Shown here: piece by piece, positions 38,631 to 48,028 of the stretch | How positions within the stretch are numbered: position 1 is the stretch's first letter | How the letters are laid out: each line of letters opens with the position of its first letter | Origin: Leptospira meyeri | GTDB taxonomy: Bacteria > Spirochaetota > Leptospiria > Leptospirales > Leptospiraceae | Assembly: GCF_004368965.1 (NCBI RefSeq) | Contig: NZ_SORO01000001.1 | Location: 1,830,001-1,894,000, forward strand | Direction: 5' to 3' | DNA length: 64,000 nucleotides | Program-made: the position numbers and the translations under genes | Notes under the pieces: model-generated | Told to the model about the DNA's origin: nothing | Database searches by the model: none | Seen by the model: the letters and a program-made list of their open reading frames with translations, nothing else

Positions 38631-40472
38631 TTGAAACGAATTGTTTACCTACTTTCCTTTTTCGCCCTACTTAGTTTTGCCCTCCCGGTAGGATTCATTT
38701 CCTGCGAACCAGAAGCCAAAAAAGCTCCGAATCGAAAGACCGATTTTACTTACGGAGACTTTGAAACTGTAATTCGTTCAGTGGACAAACTGTATATTGA
38801 TAAACATATCAATGTCAACCGAGCCTTTACGGATGCTGCCAGTTTTTCTGCTCTGAGTTTGCCACATCCACTTTACATTTATCCAGAAAGTTATTTTAAA
38901 GAACGTGAAAAATATGATGATAAAGAAGATCTTTGGCCAGGAACAACGTTCAAACTGTCTCCTTCTGATGCATTTGTCATTTTTGATCCTGATTATGATC
39001 AAGTTGAAAAAATCCAAAAAGAAAAACGGAAAAAAAACGAAAACAGAAAACTTTCTGATGCGGAATTGAAAAAACTCATAGAAAAAGAAAAACTAAAAAA
39101 ATCTGTTATTTCTGCAAGTTGGGAAGAGGTTAATTTCTCTAAGAAAGATTTTGATCGAGTGATCTCCTACATTCAAGATAACCTAGAAAAATATAAAACT
39201 CCTGTATTAAAAGGATTAGTGGAATTAGACGGTGAACTTCCAGAAGAAGAGGAAGAAGACAAAAAAGAGTTCAGCATGGAACAAGTGTTTGTTGCCGCTG
39301 CCAATGGATATTTAAATTCTCTTGATCCACATTCCAATGTTTTTTTGGAAGAAGTTTGGGAAGAATCCATGAAAAAAATCAGCGATGGTTCTTTTGAAGG
39401 TATTGGAGCCATTCTTTCTGGCGGAGGAAGCAGGGAAGTAATCGTGGAAAACCCATTGGAAGGAAGCCCTGCTTTAAAAGCTGGGATTCGAAGTGGAGAT
39501 AGCATTGTTGCTGTTGATGGTAAACTAATCAAAAATTTATCTCTTGATAAAGTGGTCAAAAAAATCAAAGGACCAAAAGCAACAAAAGTTGTCCTTACCA
39601 TTTCCAGAAAAGGAAATACAGGAAAAATTGATATAGAAGTGGTTCGAGATAAAATTACGATTAAAAACGTAACTTACCATCTAGTAAAAGAAAATCCGCA
39701 AATAGCATATATCAAACTCACGGGATTTGTAAAACCAGGTCCAGGCGAAGCACCAGTTGATACACAAATTGCCGAAGCTTTGGCAGAAATGGAAAAAACT
39801 GCAAAAGAAAATGGAAAACCTCTAAAAGCTTTGATTTTGGATCTAAGAGGGAACTCTGGCGGATTTTTGAATTTGGCAATTGATATCGCTGATATGTTCA
39901 TTGAAAAAGGTTTGATCGTTTCGACAAGAACTCCTTCAGGAAGAGATAAAGAAGAAATGGCGAGGAATAAGGACATCACAAAACTTCCGTTAGCAATCCT
40001 TATCAATTCAAAGTCGGCTTCTGCTTCCGAAATTGTGGCTAGTGCAATCCAACATCATGGGAGAGGAATTTTACTTGGCGAAAGAACATTTGGTAAAGCC
40101 ACTGTTCAAACACTTGAACACCTTGATAGCAACCCAGCATATTTACTTAAAATCACCAATGCCAGATACTATTCTCCTTCTGGTAAAACGATCCAAGTGG
40201 TCGGTGTATCTCCTGATATAGAGGTGTCAGAAGAACAGGATGGAACATTTCCATTCCGATACAGAGAAGAAGATATGTGGAACCACTTACCATTGATCCC
40301 ACACGAAGGTGTCGTTAAATCGAGATTCAATTTAAACGGGATCAAAGATTATGTGAAAAAAAATGGAAAAGCTGATACGTATTTAAAAGAACATGCAATA
40401 GATGCCATCAAACCAGATTATATGTTAATCAGAAGTTTGGATTACATTGAAGGAATGTTAAATACAAAATAA
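38631..40472 (+). CDS. C-terminal processing protease (S41, CtpA-like), lipoprotein
   Basis: 613 residues from a TTG start after GAGAG. The leader ends in [10 protein letters not shown], a lipobox. A helical N-terminal region with a charged linker ([19 protein letters not shown]) precedes the PDZ domain ([29 protein letters not shown], in two adjoining parts). The S41 core has [14 protein letters not shown], catalytic Ser in [11 protein letters not shown] and Lys in [12 protein letters not shown]. Such periplasmic proteases trim envelope proteins and murein enzymes. nadB follows after 51 bases. Confidence 0.92.
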   Translation: MKRIVYLLSFFALLSFALPVGFISCEPEAKKAPNRKTDFTYGDFETVIRSVDKLYIDKHINVNRAFTDAASFSALSLPHPLYIYPESYFKEREKYDDKEDLWPGTTFKLSPSDAFVIFDPDYDQVEKIQKEKRKKNENRKLSDAELKKLIEKEKLKKSVISASWEEVNFSKKDFDRVISYIQDNLEKYKTPVLKGLVELDGELPEEEEEDKKEFSMEQVFVAAANGYLNSLDPHSNVFLEEVWEESMKKISDGSFEGIGAILSGGGSREVIVENPLEGSPALKAGIRSGDSIVAVDGKLIKNLSLDKVVKKIKGPKATKVVLTISRKGNTGKIDIEVVRDKITIKNVTYHLVKENPQIAYIKLTGFVKPGPGEAPVDTQIAEALAEMEKTAKENGKPLKALILDLRGNSGGFLNLAIDIADMFIEKGLIVSTRTPSGRDKEEMARNKDITKLPLAILINSKSASASEIVASAIQHHGRGILLGERTFGKATVQTLEHLDSNPAYLLKITNARYYSPSGKTIQVVGVSPDIEVSEEQDGTFPFRYREEDMWNHLPLIPHEGVVKSRFNLNGIKDYVKKNGKADTYLKEHAIDAIKPDYMLIRSLDYIEGMLNTK

Positions 40473-40523
40473 TCCGAATCCCAAAAGATAAGGATATGAA
40501 TTTGCAATACAATTGGGAACCAA

Positions 40524-42125
40524 GTGACTCGAATTAAATCGGATTTTTTGATCATTGGAAGCGGAGTGAGTGGCTTATTTACCGCCCTCAAATTAGCTCC
40601 GCTTGGATCTGTAGTGGTTGTTACAAAAAAAGCAGACTACGAATCTAACACCAATTATGCGCAAGGGGGAATTGCCTCTGTTTTTGATGACAAGGATAAG
40701 TTTGAGGAACATATCCAAGATACCTTAGAGTCGGGTGCCGGTCTCTGTGATTTAGAGGCGGTGCGAGTTCTTGTCGAAGAAGGCCCCACACGAGTCCGGG
40801 AACTTCTTGACCTAGGAGTTCCTTTCACTAGAAACCAAACGGGTGAATTGGATCTTGCTCGCGAAGGTGGTCATAGTAAAAACAGAATCATTCACTCGCT
40901 CGACCGAACTGGTAGCGCCGTAGAACAGTCGCTACTAGATCATGTTCATGCCAATAAAAATATCCAAATTTTAGAAAACCATGCCTGTGTGGATCTAATC
41001 ACCAAACACCATTTAAAAGATAAAGACAATCTTCCTCTAAGGTGTTATGGTGCCTATATCGTAGATACAGAAACAGGAGAGGTATTTCCTGTTTTAGCCA
41101 AAAAAACCATATTGGCAACAGGTGGTGCCGGTCAGGTATATTTACACACAACCAATCCCAACATCGCAACTGGCGATGGAGTAGCGAGTGCTTACCGAGC
41201 AGGTGCCATTGTTAAAAATATGGAGTTTTATCAGTTCCATCCAACTTCTCTTTTCCATGAACAAGGAAATAGTTTTTTAATTTCAGAAGCTGTGCGTGGC
41301 CATGGTGGCATCTTACGAGAGATAGGTGGTAGACCTTTTATGAAAGACTACCATACATTGGGCGAACTAGCACCGAGAGATATCGTAGCTCGTGCCATTG
41401 ATGATACGATGAAAAAAAGAGGTGAACCCCATGTCCTTCTCGATATCACTCATAGACCTGCAAATGATATCATCAATCATTTTCCATCAATTTATGAACG
41501 TTGCAAAAAACTAGGTATTGATATCACAACAGACCCCATCCCTGTGGTGCCTGCGGCTCATTATATGTGTGGTGGTGTGGCGACCGATCTTCTCGGACGA
41601 ACCAATATTGCAGACTTATATGCTTGTGGAGAAACAACTTGCACGGGAGTCCACGGGGGAAACCGATTGGCATCAAATAGTTTATTGGAATGTCTTGTTT
41701 TTTCGCATAGAATTGCAGGAGATATTCAATCGCAAGGAAAGTTAAGTTATTCGCAAGAAACAGATCTGATCCCTGATTGGAACAAAGAAGGAACAACCAA
41801 TACAGAAGAATGGGTACTCATCTCACATGATTTGATCGAAATCAAAACCATTATGAGTAATTATGTGGGGATTGTGCGTTCGGATATGAGACTCGAAAGA
41901 GCTCTCCGTCGTTTGAAACTAATTTCCGAAGAAGTGAAAGACTATTACAACAGAACCACTGTCTCTCTTGGATTACTTGAACTAAGAAACCTAGTGAAAG
42001 TAGCAGAACTCATTGTACGGTCTGCACTCTTAAGAAAAGAAAGTCGTGGACTTCATTATAGTACGGACTATCCAGAAGACAGAACTCCTTCAAGAAAAGA
42101 TACCATTCTTTCACACAAACTTTAA
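40524..42125 (+). CDS. nadB: L-aspartate oxidase
   Basis: 533 residues from a GTG start. FAD-binding [14 protein letters not shown] is at about 11-24, followed by [15 protein letters not shown], the substrate loop [20 protein letters not shown] and the [19 protein letters not shown] and [22 protein letters not shown] motifs of the NadB/SdhA family. It oxidises aspartate to iminoaspartate for quinolinate and NAD synthesis. nadA and nadC are not nearby. A structured terminator follows. Confidence 0.95.
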   Translation: MTRIKSDFLIIGSGVSGLFTALKLAPLGSVVVVTKKADYESNTNYAQGGIASVFDDKDKFEEHIQDTLESGAGLCDLEAVRVLVEEGPTRVRELLDLGVPFTRNQTGELDLAREGGHSKNRIIHSLDRTGSAVEQSLLDHVHANKNIQILENHACVDLITKHHLKDKDNLPLRCYGAYIVDTETGEVFPVLAKKTILATGGAGQVYLHTTNPNIATGDGVASAYRAGAIVKNMEFYQFHPTSLFHEQGNSFLISEAVRGHGGILREIGGRPFMKDYHTLGELAPRDIVARAIDDTMKKRGEPHVLLDITHRPANDIINHFPSIYERCKKLGIDITTDPIPVVPAAHYMCGGVATDLLGRTNIADLYACGETTCTGVHGGNRLASNSLLECLVFSHRIAGDIQSQGKLSYSQETDLIPDWNKEGTTNTEEWVLISHDLIEIKTIMSNYVGIVRSDMRLERALRRLKLISEEVKDYYNRTTVSLGLLELRNLVKVAELIVRSALLRKESRGLHYSTDYPEDRTPSRKDTILSHKL

Positions 42126-42146
42126 ACAGCAAAAAACAATGCGCCA

Positions 42147-42209
42147 GGGACCCTAGCGGAAATCCTTTCTCGTCAGAGAAAGATTGGAGCGGAGGGCCCG
42201 GTCCTTTTT
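42147..42209 (+). terminator. Bulged hairpin with T-run after nadB
   Basis: Outer pairing GGACC (42148-42152) with GGTCC (42200-42204) encloses an inner perfect stem CTTTCTC/GAGAAAG (42165-42171, 42176-42182) with a GTCA loop. The large internal loop carries TAGCGGA on one side and GAGCGGA on the other. TTTTT follows at 42205-42209. It acts as a plausible intrinsic terminator; the AGCGGA-flanked design recalls conserved 3'-end RNA motifs of Bacteroidetes and other phyla (skipping-rope type), an impression to verify. Confidence 0.7.
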
Positions 42210-42310
42210 CTATTAGGTTTTAAGTTTAACTAAAAAATCGGAGGCGCCCACCTAACTTAAAATTATTAGTATTAAAAATTCTTTAATTCATAAATTTCAC
42301 CAAACAAAAA

Positions 42311-42526
42311 TTAACCTCTAAAACCAAGTATGGTATAAACAATTCCTAAAATGATGGGTAGGATTGAATAACTAAACACATGGATAAAATATCCTCGTTT
42401 TTCGCCCCATTTTTGTTTCATTGGCTCCAACTTCCAAAAAAATCCTGGTTTGTAAATGCGCAAGATATAGGTGGTGGTTCCGTATAGGATAAAAAATATG
42501 CCGAGTCCTACTGTGATAAGGTTCAT
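42311..42526 (-). CDS. Small two-helix membrane protein
   Basis: 71 residues from ATG 42526, chosen because AAGGAGA (about 42530-42536) sits directly upstream; a longer form to 42616 has no such site. The product has two helices (LITVGLGIFFILYGTTTYIL and the final IHVFSYSILPIILGIVYTIL) joined by a basic loop with FFWKLEPMKQKWGEKRG. I know no family. It is encoded at the left end of the proposed island, behind a structured leader on the same strand. Confidence 0.7.
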   Translation of the reverse strand: MNLITVGLGIFFILYGTTTYILRIYKPGFFWKLEPMKQKWGEKRGYFIHVFSYSILPIILGIVYTILGFRG

Positions 42527-42573
42527 AAGTCTCCTTGATAATCTCAACTTATGTGAGAATGTGAACTTTCCAA

Positions 42574-42703
42574 GAAAAAAAAACATCGGAAGTGGTTTTG
42601 GATATCCGATTAGCACTGATTGTGATAGAGGGAACGTATTGGGTGGCGGGTTCAGTTCCCCACCCTAATCAGGGCGGGGATACTAGATTCCCATCCCCCC
42701 TGA
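42574..42703 (-). promoter_or_regulatory. Structured leader with terminator-like hairpin upstream of the small membrane gene
   Basis: Read on the minus strand: a stem 42703-42669 (TCAGG/CCTGA plus GGGGAT/ATCCCC around a 2-base bulge), a second stem 42665-42641 (GGGTG/CACCC and GGG/CCC around a matching 2-base bulge), 30 unpaired bases, then ATCGGA/TCCGAT (42610-42585) followed by nine Ts (42583-42575), then the Shine-Dalgarno site. This is the layout of an attenuator or riboswitch, but the sequence matches no riboswitch I know. Confidence 0.45.
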
Positions 42704-42810
42704 AAAAAATATACGCAACTCCAATAAAAACTTCCTCAAAATACAAATTTAAAGAACCAAAAAGAAAAGAATCCACCTAATCAACTTACCAATACAAGGT
42801 TAGGTGCCAT

Positions 42811-43947
42811 ATGATCAAACTCCGTTACTCATCCCAAGACAATCGTTTTCATTTGCGATTTCGATTTTCAGAAATTTTTGTTTCGATTGCAAAATCGATT
42901 CCAAAAGGTTGTTACCATCCAGATGGTAGAACTTGGTCTTATCCCAATGACCCAATCATCATAAAACAACTATTAAATGCCTTCGAACAACATGACATCC
43001 GAATTTCGCCAAAAGAAATTCCAAAACAATGCGGAATTTTAGAAGACTATTTCAAAGCAACCAGAGATAGAAATTTCACCTTCTGCACAACCAAAACGTA
43101 TTACTCTCACTTATTTCGATTATTGGTTTTTACCGAAAAACTTCCCTCTAATATAAGAATTTTAGACTTGGAAAACTATTTGGATTATCTCGTAACAGAA
43201 CGCAAAACCAAGGCGGCAAGTATTCGATCATCCAGACAAGCCTTTATCTTCTATTTTAGAGAAGTAAGAAAACAATTTACTCATTTAAAATTTCCGCGAA
43301 TGAAAGTGGAAAGCAAACTACCTGAAGTTTTATCGGCAGAAGAAACAAGGGCCATCTTCGATGCACTTCCCAACGTAAAACATAAAATGTTATTACTCAT
43401 TAGTTATTCCTCTGGATTACGAGTTAGCGAAGTGATTCATTTGAAAATAACTGATATAGATCTAAAAAGAAATATGGTCCGCGTAAACCAAGGCAAAGGT
43501 AAAAAAGATAGATATACTGTTCTTGCAACCACACTCATTGAAGAATTAAAAGAATATCTAAAAATAAGAGAATACAACTTACTCCTAAAACAAAGTTATA
43601 ACGAAGTCAAAGCGAATCCCTGGTTATTTCCCGGTATGAAAAACAGACCTCTTAACATTCGTACTGCGGAAAGTATTTTCGCAAATGCGGCCCAAAAGGC
43701 AAAAATCAAAAAGAAAGTCAGTTTCCATAGTTTGCGGCATGCTTTTGCGACTCATCTATTAGAATTGGGAACCGATTTACGAATGATTCAAACATTACTC
43801 GGACACACAAGTGTCCGAACCACACAAATTTACACCAAAGTAGCGAGAAGCCGGTTAGAAAATATCGCTAGTCCTTTGGACCGGATTCCAAACACAAAAG
43901 AAAAAACAATCCATTTGCCAGAAAATAAAGACCAAAACCAATCATAA
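42811..43947 (+). CDS. Tyrosine recombinase / site-specific integrase
   Basis: 378 residues. A non-standard N-terminal region of about 75 residues (including YHPDGRTWSYPND) precedes a SAM-like core-binding domain (TKTYYSHLFRLLVFTEKLP). The catalytic domain has Arg in SSGLRVSEVIHLK, Lys in GKGKKDR, HSLRH, LLGHTSVRTT and the Tyr nucleophile in IYTKV. The C-terminus has SPLDRIP, reminiscent of integron integrases, but the extra helix that defines IntI is not evident. The gene starts 2 bases after GTTAGGTGCC. Confidence 0.92.
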   Translation: MIKLRYSSQDNRFHLRFRFSEIFVSIAKSIPKGCYHPDGRTWSYPNDPIIIKQLLNAFEQHDIRISPKEIPKQCGILEDYFKATRDRNFTFCTTKTYYSHLFRLLVFTEKLPSNIRILDLENYLDYLVTERKTKAASIRSSRQAFIFYFREVRKQFTHLKFPRMKVESKLPEVLSAEETRAIFDALPNVKHKMLLLISYSSGLRVSEVIHLKITDIDLKRNMVRVNQGKGKKDRYTVLATTLIEELKEYLKIREYNLLLKQSYNEVKANPWLFPGMKNRPLNIRTAESIFANAAQKAKIKKKVSFHSLRHAFATHLLELGTDLRMIQTLLGHTSVRTTQIYTKVARSRLENIASPLDRIPNTKEKTIHLPENKDQNQS

Positions 43948-44099
43948 CTTTTTTGATCGGTTATCAAATGCATTTCATATGAGAAAAGGTCCCTGTTATT
44001 TAGACAATTGGTTGACGAAAACAATATCCCACTTACCCTTCCATTCGTTCGTCCCTAGACACCAAAACCAATCCGCGCAATGTTTACTTTTACAAACCA

Positions 44100-44480
44100 A
44101 TGAAAGACAAATTCGAACAATTCTATTCTTCTTTAACAGAAAATGAAATTTCTATAGTGATGCGATTAAAAGAAATTTTAAAACCATTTGTGAGTCTCGA
44201 TGAAAGGATCTCCTATTCCGTCCTCTACTACTTTCAAAAAAGTCGCGTTTGTTTTATTTGGCCGGCTTCCATTAAGCCAGGACCAAAATCTGGAGTACAA
44301 TTTGGATTTTGTAATGGTTATCTGTTAAACGACCCCGATCAAAAACTAGAAAGAGAAAACCGAAAACAAGTTTTTTGTATCACCTACCGCTCAAAGGATG
44401 AAATCAACGAACTTGAGTTAAGTAATTTTATAAAAAATGCGTTAGAAGTGGATGAGAGGATTTTTAAAAAGAAAAAATAG
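44100..44480 (+). CDS. DUF1801-like protein
   Basis: 126 residues. The pattern DERISYSVLYYFQKSRVCFIWPASIKPGPKSGVQFGFCNG, with IKNALEVDERIF at the end, fits DUF1801/YdhG-type proteins, small soluble folds of unknown function often found as accessory genes. It lies 152 bases after the integrase gene, same strand. No ribosome-binding site is obvious. Confidence 0.7.
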   Translation: MKDKFEQFYSSLTENEISIVMRLKEILKPFVSLDERISYSVLYYFQKSRVCFIWPASIKPGPKSGVQFGFCNGYLLNDPDQKLERENRKQVFCITYRSKDEINELELSNFIKNALEVDERIFKKKK

Positions 44481-44555
44481 TGCGTTCCCAATTCAATTTA
44501 AATTTTAGATTTTAATGAAAAGGGTCGGGCCACTCCGGGGTTCGCTGACGCTCCC

Positions 44556-44585
44556 GTCACCCACCATTTAACAATGGCAGGTGAC
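44556..44585. repeat. 30-bp near-perfect palindrome
   Basis: GTCACC / GGTGAC outer arms, a CA/CA mismatch and CCATT / AATGG inner arms enclose a TAAC loop. It lies in a GC-rich stretch (about 44521-44620) between the DUF1801 gene and the convergent DUF805 gene. No T-run follows on either side, so it is not a standard terminator. Confidence 0.75.
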
Positions 44586-44636
44586 CAAGCCCTGCGTCTC
44601 CCTAACGCGGAGAAATAACAAGACCAAACAAACCCA

Positions 44637-44936
44637 CTAATTTTTTCCTTTTTGGGCCCAAAAGTAAATCAGCACAAGAACTCCAATTCCTGTCAGACCA
44701 ATCAATTGCCACCAACCGCTCATCCCCACATCATGAAGACGGCGTGAACCTACACTCAAACTTGGCAACAAGACAGCTAAAGAAAAAATTCCACCAATGA
44801 TGGGAAGAATCATGTTGAGTACTGCACTAATAATGATACAGAAAACAACCCACCACCAAAATTCTGGTCTTTTTGCATTGCCACTAAAATCAGCATATTT
44901 TTGAAAACATACCTTAATCGCATCTTGGAATGACAT
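44637..44936 (-). CDS. DUF805 membrane protein
   Basis: 99 residues. It has the family signature in order: ADFSGNAKRPEFWWWVVF near the N-terminus, two or three helices, then VGSRRLHDVGMSGWWQL and a final helix. DUF805 proteins are small inner-membrane proteins of unknown function, common on mobile or accessory DNA. The length is normal and a polar SFQDAIKVCFQKY leader precedes the first span. Confidence 0.9.
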   Translation of the reverse strand: MSFQDAIKVCFQKYADFSGNAKRPEFWWWVVFCIIISAVLNMILPIIGGIFSLAVLLPSLSVGSRRLHDVGMSGWWQLIGLTGIGVLVLIYFWAQKGKN

Positions 44937-45178
44937 ATCGTTTTACCTTCCAGTGAATCACTTATTTTGTTTCGTTACAAACGACGCATATTAGAAATTA
45001 ATTATTTATAATGTAAAGTAAAAAAAGAGAAATATTTTTCATTTTGAATCCTTGATTGTTTCAGCGATTCCAAGAATGAACAGAATCGAAACAGCTACCA
45101 GCCGTTATACAATGCTAAAAAAATCCACTCGACGAAGAGGTCCTTTATTTTCAAATAAGCAAAAGGATTAAAAGAAAT

Positions 45179-46363
45179 ATGTTTTTATGGAAAGGATTAC
45201 AATCAACATGGAGACGTAAAGATGGAGAAAATGAATCTCTCAACGGTTTGCGAGCCCTTGCAATTTTAAGTGTACTTTTTTTCCATACTGTCCCGAGCAT
45301 AGGGATGATTGGTTGGGAAAATTCATATTTTATAAAATTCTTACATACCCTAGACTCCGGAGTTGCCTTATTTTTTGTATTAAGCGGTTACCTAATTTCC
45401 GATGGTTTAAAAAAAGAGTGGAATCGAAATCAAAAAATTAGTTATCAAAAGTTTTTCATAAAAAGAAGTTTAAGAATTTTTCCAGCATATTATTTTTATC
45501 TCATCATCACCTATCTGATAGTCACCGCAATCATCCAAAAAGGTGGGGGGAATTTTTCCCTGAATGCCAACCAATCAGGATCAAACTTTTCTTTATTGGC
45601 ATCTTACCAAAACTTCAAATTTGATTTAATGTATCTATCCGACTATTTTGCAAGTTACAATATTCACACATGGTCGCTTTCGATTGAAGAAAAGTTTTAT
45701 TTATTTTTTCCTTTTATCGCAGGTTTATTTTTATTTTCATTAAAAACTAAAAATAGACTCATCACCCTACTTTTTCTTTATTTATTACCTTTGATCTTTC
45801 GTGTTTTTTCTTATATTTTGTATGGACCGAATGCGGAGGCTTTCCATCAATTTCACTTAAGAATTGATGATCTCATTGCGGGCATCCTTGTGATGGAATT
45901 AACCAACAACGAAAAAATTCGCAATATACTGGAAGAATTTAAATACTATCTTTTGGGTTTTGCCTTACTCATCTATGCGATTAACTTCACTTTTATAGTC
46001 TCAGAAAATTCATTTTATAAAACTGTTTTTTCTTATAATTTTTACAACCTATCCTTTGCGTCTTTTTTGTTAGTCGCCATCTTAGGTAAAAATGAATTCC
46101 AACGTTTACTCAGTTTGGCTTTTTTTCGACCCATTGCCAGACTAAGTTACACAATGTATTTATGGAATTTACTTTTGGCACCATTTGCCTTCCAATCCTT
46201 AGCAAAACCGCTAAAACAAAATGGTTTTGTCACTCCGATTCAATTTGGAATGGCAACGCTCCAATTTTTTGTTTATACATTTATTTTTAGTATGATTCTT
46301 TATGTTTTGATCGAATATCCTTTTTTAAGATGGAAATCAAAACTGGAAGCCACTAATAAATGA
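45179..46363 (+). CDS. Acyltransferase-3 family membrane protein (OafA/NodX-like)
   Basis: 394 residues with about ten helices. Family marks are LNGLRALAILSVLFFH near residue 22, the ALFFVLSGYLISDGL segment and RRSLRIFPAYYF-like KRSLRIFPAYYFY, then HTWSLSIEEKFYLFFP. These enzymes acetylate or otherwise acylate surface polysaccharides. The gene stands alone in the island with 240 bases upstream, suggesting its own promoter (TACAAT at 45108-45113 is a weak candidate). It likely alters a surface glycan. Confidence 0.92.
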   Translation: MFLWKGLQSTWRRKDGENESLNGLRALAILSVLFFHTVPSIGMIGWENSYFIKFLHTLDSGVALFFVLSGYLISDGLKKEWNRNQKISYQKFFIKRSLRIFPAYYFYLIITYLIVTAIIQKGGGNFSLNANQSGSNFSLLASYQNFKFDLMYLSDYFASYNIHTWSLSIEEKFYLFFPFIAGLFLFSLKTKNRLITLLFLYLLPLIFRVFSYILYGPNAEAFHQFHLRIDDLIAGILVMELTNNEKIRNILEEFKYYLLGFALLIYAINFTFIVSENSFYKTVFSYNFYNLSFASFLLVAILGKNEFQRLLSLAFFRPIARLSYTMYLWNLLLAPFAFQSLAKPLKQNGFVTPIQFGMATLQFFVYTFIFSMILYVLIEYPFLRWKSKLEATNK

Positions 46364-46480
46364 ACCAGAGCCCAGAAAAAAGAAATAAATGTAACAAAAG
46401 AATTTCTACACGTATACTTTCATTTTGGTAGAATGGATTTACCCCCAGAACTACCGAGAGGATGAACTTAAAGACCTAGG

Positions 46481-47059
46481 TTAGTTGATGATCCCATCTG
46501 TTTTGGCTTCAACTAAAACAGATCTTGTCACATTCCGTATTCCTGAATAAAAAGTAGTAAAAGGAAACATAAATGGAGTGAAAGGAATCAATGTTATATG
46601 AACCCAAGTATCATAAGTTACTTGCCTTTGGTATTCTTTTACAATTTTTCCTTTGTTTGTGGTAAATTTATATTTAAGGGTCAAATTATCAACGGCATGA
46701 GATGGGAGTAGGAAAAAAGTAAATCCAGTCATAAAAGACAAAAATAAATTTGCTTCACCACGATTTACGATATCTACATCCAATTTTATATCTGCTATAT
46801 CCAAACCACTTTTAACTTCTTTAAACATTGAAGACTCTTTCAATATTACTTCGATTTCATTACGCAAATCCTTTTCGACTCGCACATTAGCATCAGCAGG
46901 AGTTTCATTTAAAGACATTTGGTATCTTAAATTCAAAACAACCGAGGAGTTTCTATTTTGTTTTTCTTCAAAGAAAACTTCTTTATATTCCGGATTATAA
47001 TCTGTAAACGTAGCACAACCAATAAATAACAACAAAAAACAGACGGTTACTATTTTCAT
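46481..47059 (-). CDS. Putative lipoprotein, island operon gene 2
   Basis: 192 residues. The leader MKIVTVCFLLLFIGC has a lipobox with mature Cys15. The mature part contains a beta-strand-rich region (VVLNLRYQMSL, IKLDVDIVNRGEANLF) and a hydrophobic patch FLSFMTGFTFFLLPSHAV followed by KYKFTTNKGKIVKEYQRQV. Its ATG is inside the upstream stop (TAATG). The upstream gene shares the layout, so both may be diverged copies of one fold. Function unknown. Confidence 0.75.
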   Translation of the reverse strand: MKIVTVCFLLLFIGCATFTDYNPEYKEVFFEEKQNRNSSVVLNLRYQMSLNETPADANVRVEKDLRNEIEVILKESSMFKEVKSGLDIADIKLDVDIVNRGEANLFLSFMTGFTFFLLPSHAVDNLTLKYKFTTNKGKIVKEYQRQVTYDTWVHITLIPFTPFMFPFTTFYSGIRNVTRSVLVEAKTDGIIN

Positions 47060-47679
47060 TACTTTACTCTTCTTTTTTTATAATGTTCCATTATATCAGA
47101 TATTAGTTTTGTTCTGAGTTCTTCGCTTTTGGGGAGCATGTATTCAGAGGAATAGAAATTAACACTTTTTTCAGATGTTTCTTTTTTTTGAACTTCATAG
47201 ACAACCTGATCTTTCATATCCTTCACAATTAACCTACAATCATATTCCATAGAGTCAATACCGATAGTTCCACCAAACCAGATATAAAGTGTTAGTGTTA
47301 GGAATGCAAAAGGGAAATATCCCTCGTAAATTCTTCTTTTATGGGAGTAAGAAGTAAATTCAAATTGTAGCCTTTCAAACTCAGTATTTTTTGGAATTTC
47401 CTCATTAAAAAGATATACATTTTCAAAGTATTTACCTTGTTTTAGATGTGAGCGTAGATTGATTGTTAAACCATCCTCTGTATCTTTTCGATAATCCTCG
47501 ACAACATTCAATACCTTGACTTTATCCAAAACAGCAATACCTAATTCTTTTTTCTGAATGATTGGTTCTCCTAAGGAAACCGAAGGGGGCAAGGTCATAC
47601 ATTGAAAGGTGAGAAGAAATAGTATTAAAATGATTAAATTTTTCAAAAGAAGTCCAAACCAAATGACCACATTTACCAA
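47059..47679 (-). CDS. Putative lipoprotein, island operon gene 1
   Basis: 206 residues. A hydrophobic leader (NLIILILFLLTFQC) ends in a lipobox Cys at about residue 27. The mature region has EFTSYSHKRRIYEGYFPFAFLTLTLYIWFGG and YDCRLIVKDMKDQVVYEVQKK, matching the order of elements in the downstream gene product: strands, one internal hydrophobic span, strands. Start choice is uncertain because several in-frame starts lie upstream of the leader. Function unknown. Confidence 0.7.
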   Translation of the reverse strand: MVNVVIWFGLLLKNLIILILFLLTFQCMTLPPSVSLGEPIIQKKELGIAVLDKVKVLNVVEDYRKDTEDGLTINLRSHLKQGKYFENVYLFNEEIPKNTEFERLQFEFTSYSHKRRIYEGYFPFAFLTLTLYIWFGGTIGIDSMEYDCRLIVKDMKDQVVYEVQKKETSEKSVNFYSSEYMLPKSEELRTKLISDIMEHYKKRRVK

Positions 47680-47904
47680 GTATAACGGTTGTTTGTCAAA
47701 AATAATTTAACAATTGTTTTTTTATCAGAATCGAAAATCAAGTTATAAAAACCTTACTAGGTTTTGACTACCACCAACACAATGTTTTTGTAATGATTTC
47801 AGTCTATCAACACTGAGATTTTTTTCCTAAAACCCGGCTCCCCATCAGGCCGTCTTTTGCGAGCCCTCACGCCTCCTTGCGCTCGGTCGTTCTCGCTTAA
47901 CGGA

Positions 47905-47930
47905 AAAAATGCAAGGTGTCTTGCATTTTT
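47905..47930. terminator. A/T-flanked 11-bp hairpin
   Basis: AAAAATGCAAG (47905-47915), loop GTGT, CTTGCATTTTT (47920-47930). The stem is perfect and the run of As on one side and Ts on the other make it a possible bidirectional intrinsic terminator. It could stop readthrough from the tRNA cluster on the minus strand. Confidence 0.55.
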
Positions 47931-48028
47931 GTCCTACTCGAACTCTATCGCAAAATCGTTCGAATCCCAATCTTTAGTATCTTATTAAACTCTTTATTCG
48001 TACCAAATTTCCCTATGAATTCGAGTTC

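Noticed and set aside
39173..39601. 142-codon minus-strand frame inside the CtpA-like gene
   Set aside because: It is antisense to the PDZ region, is low-complexity Ser/Pro-rich and has no ribosome-binding site.
42811..43947. Calling the recombinase an integron integrase IntI
   Set aside because: The SPLDRIP tail and nearby RYYYAAC/GTTRRRY boxes are suggestive, but the extra helix between the conserved patches that defines IntI is not visible, and no clear attC array follows.
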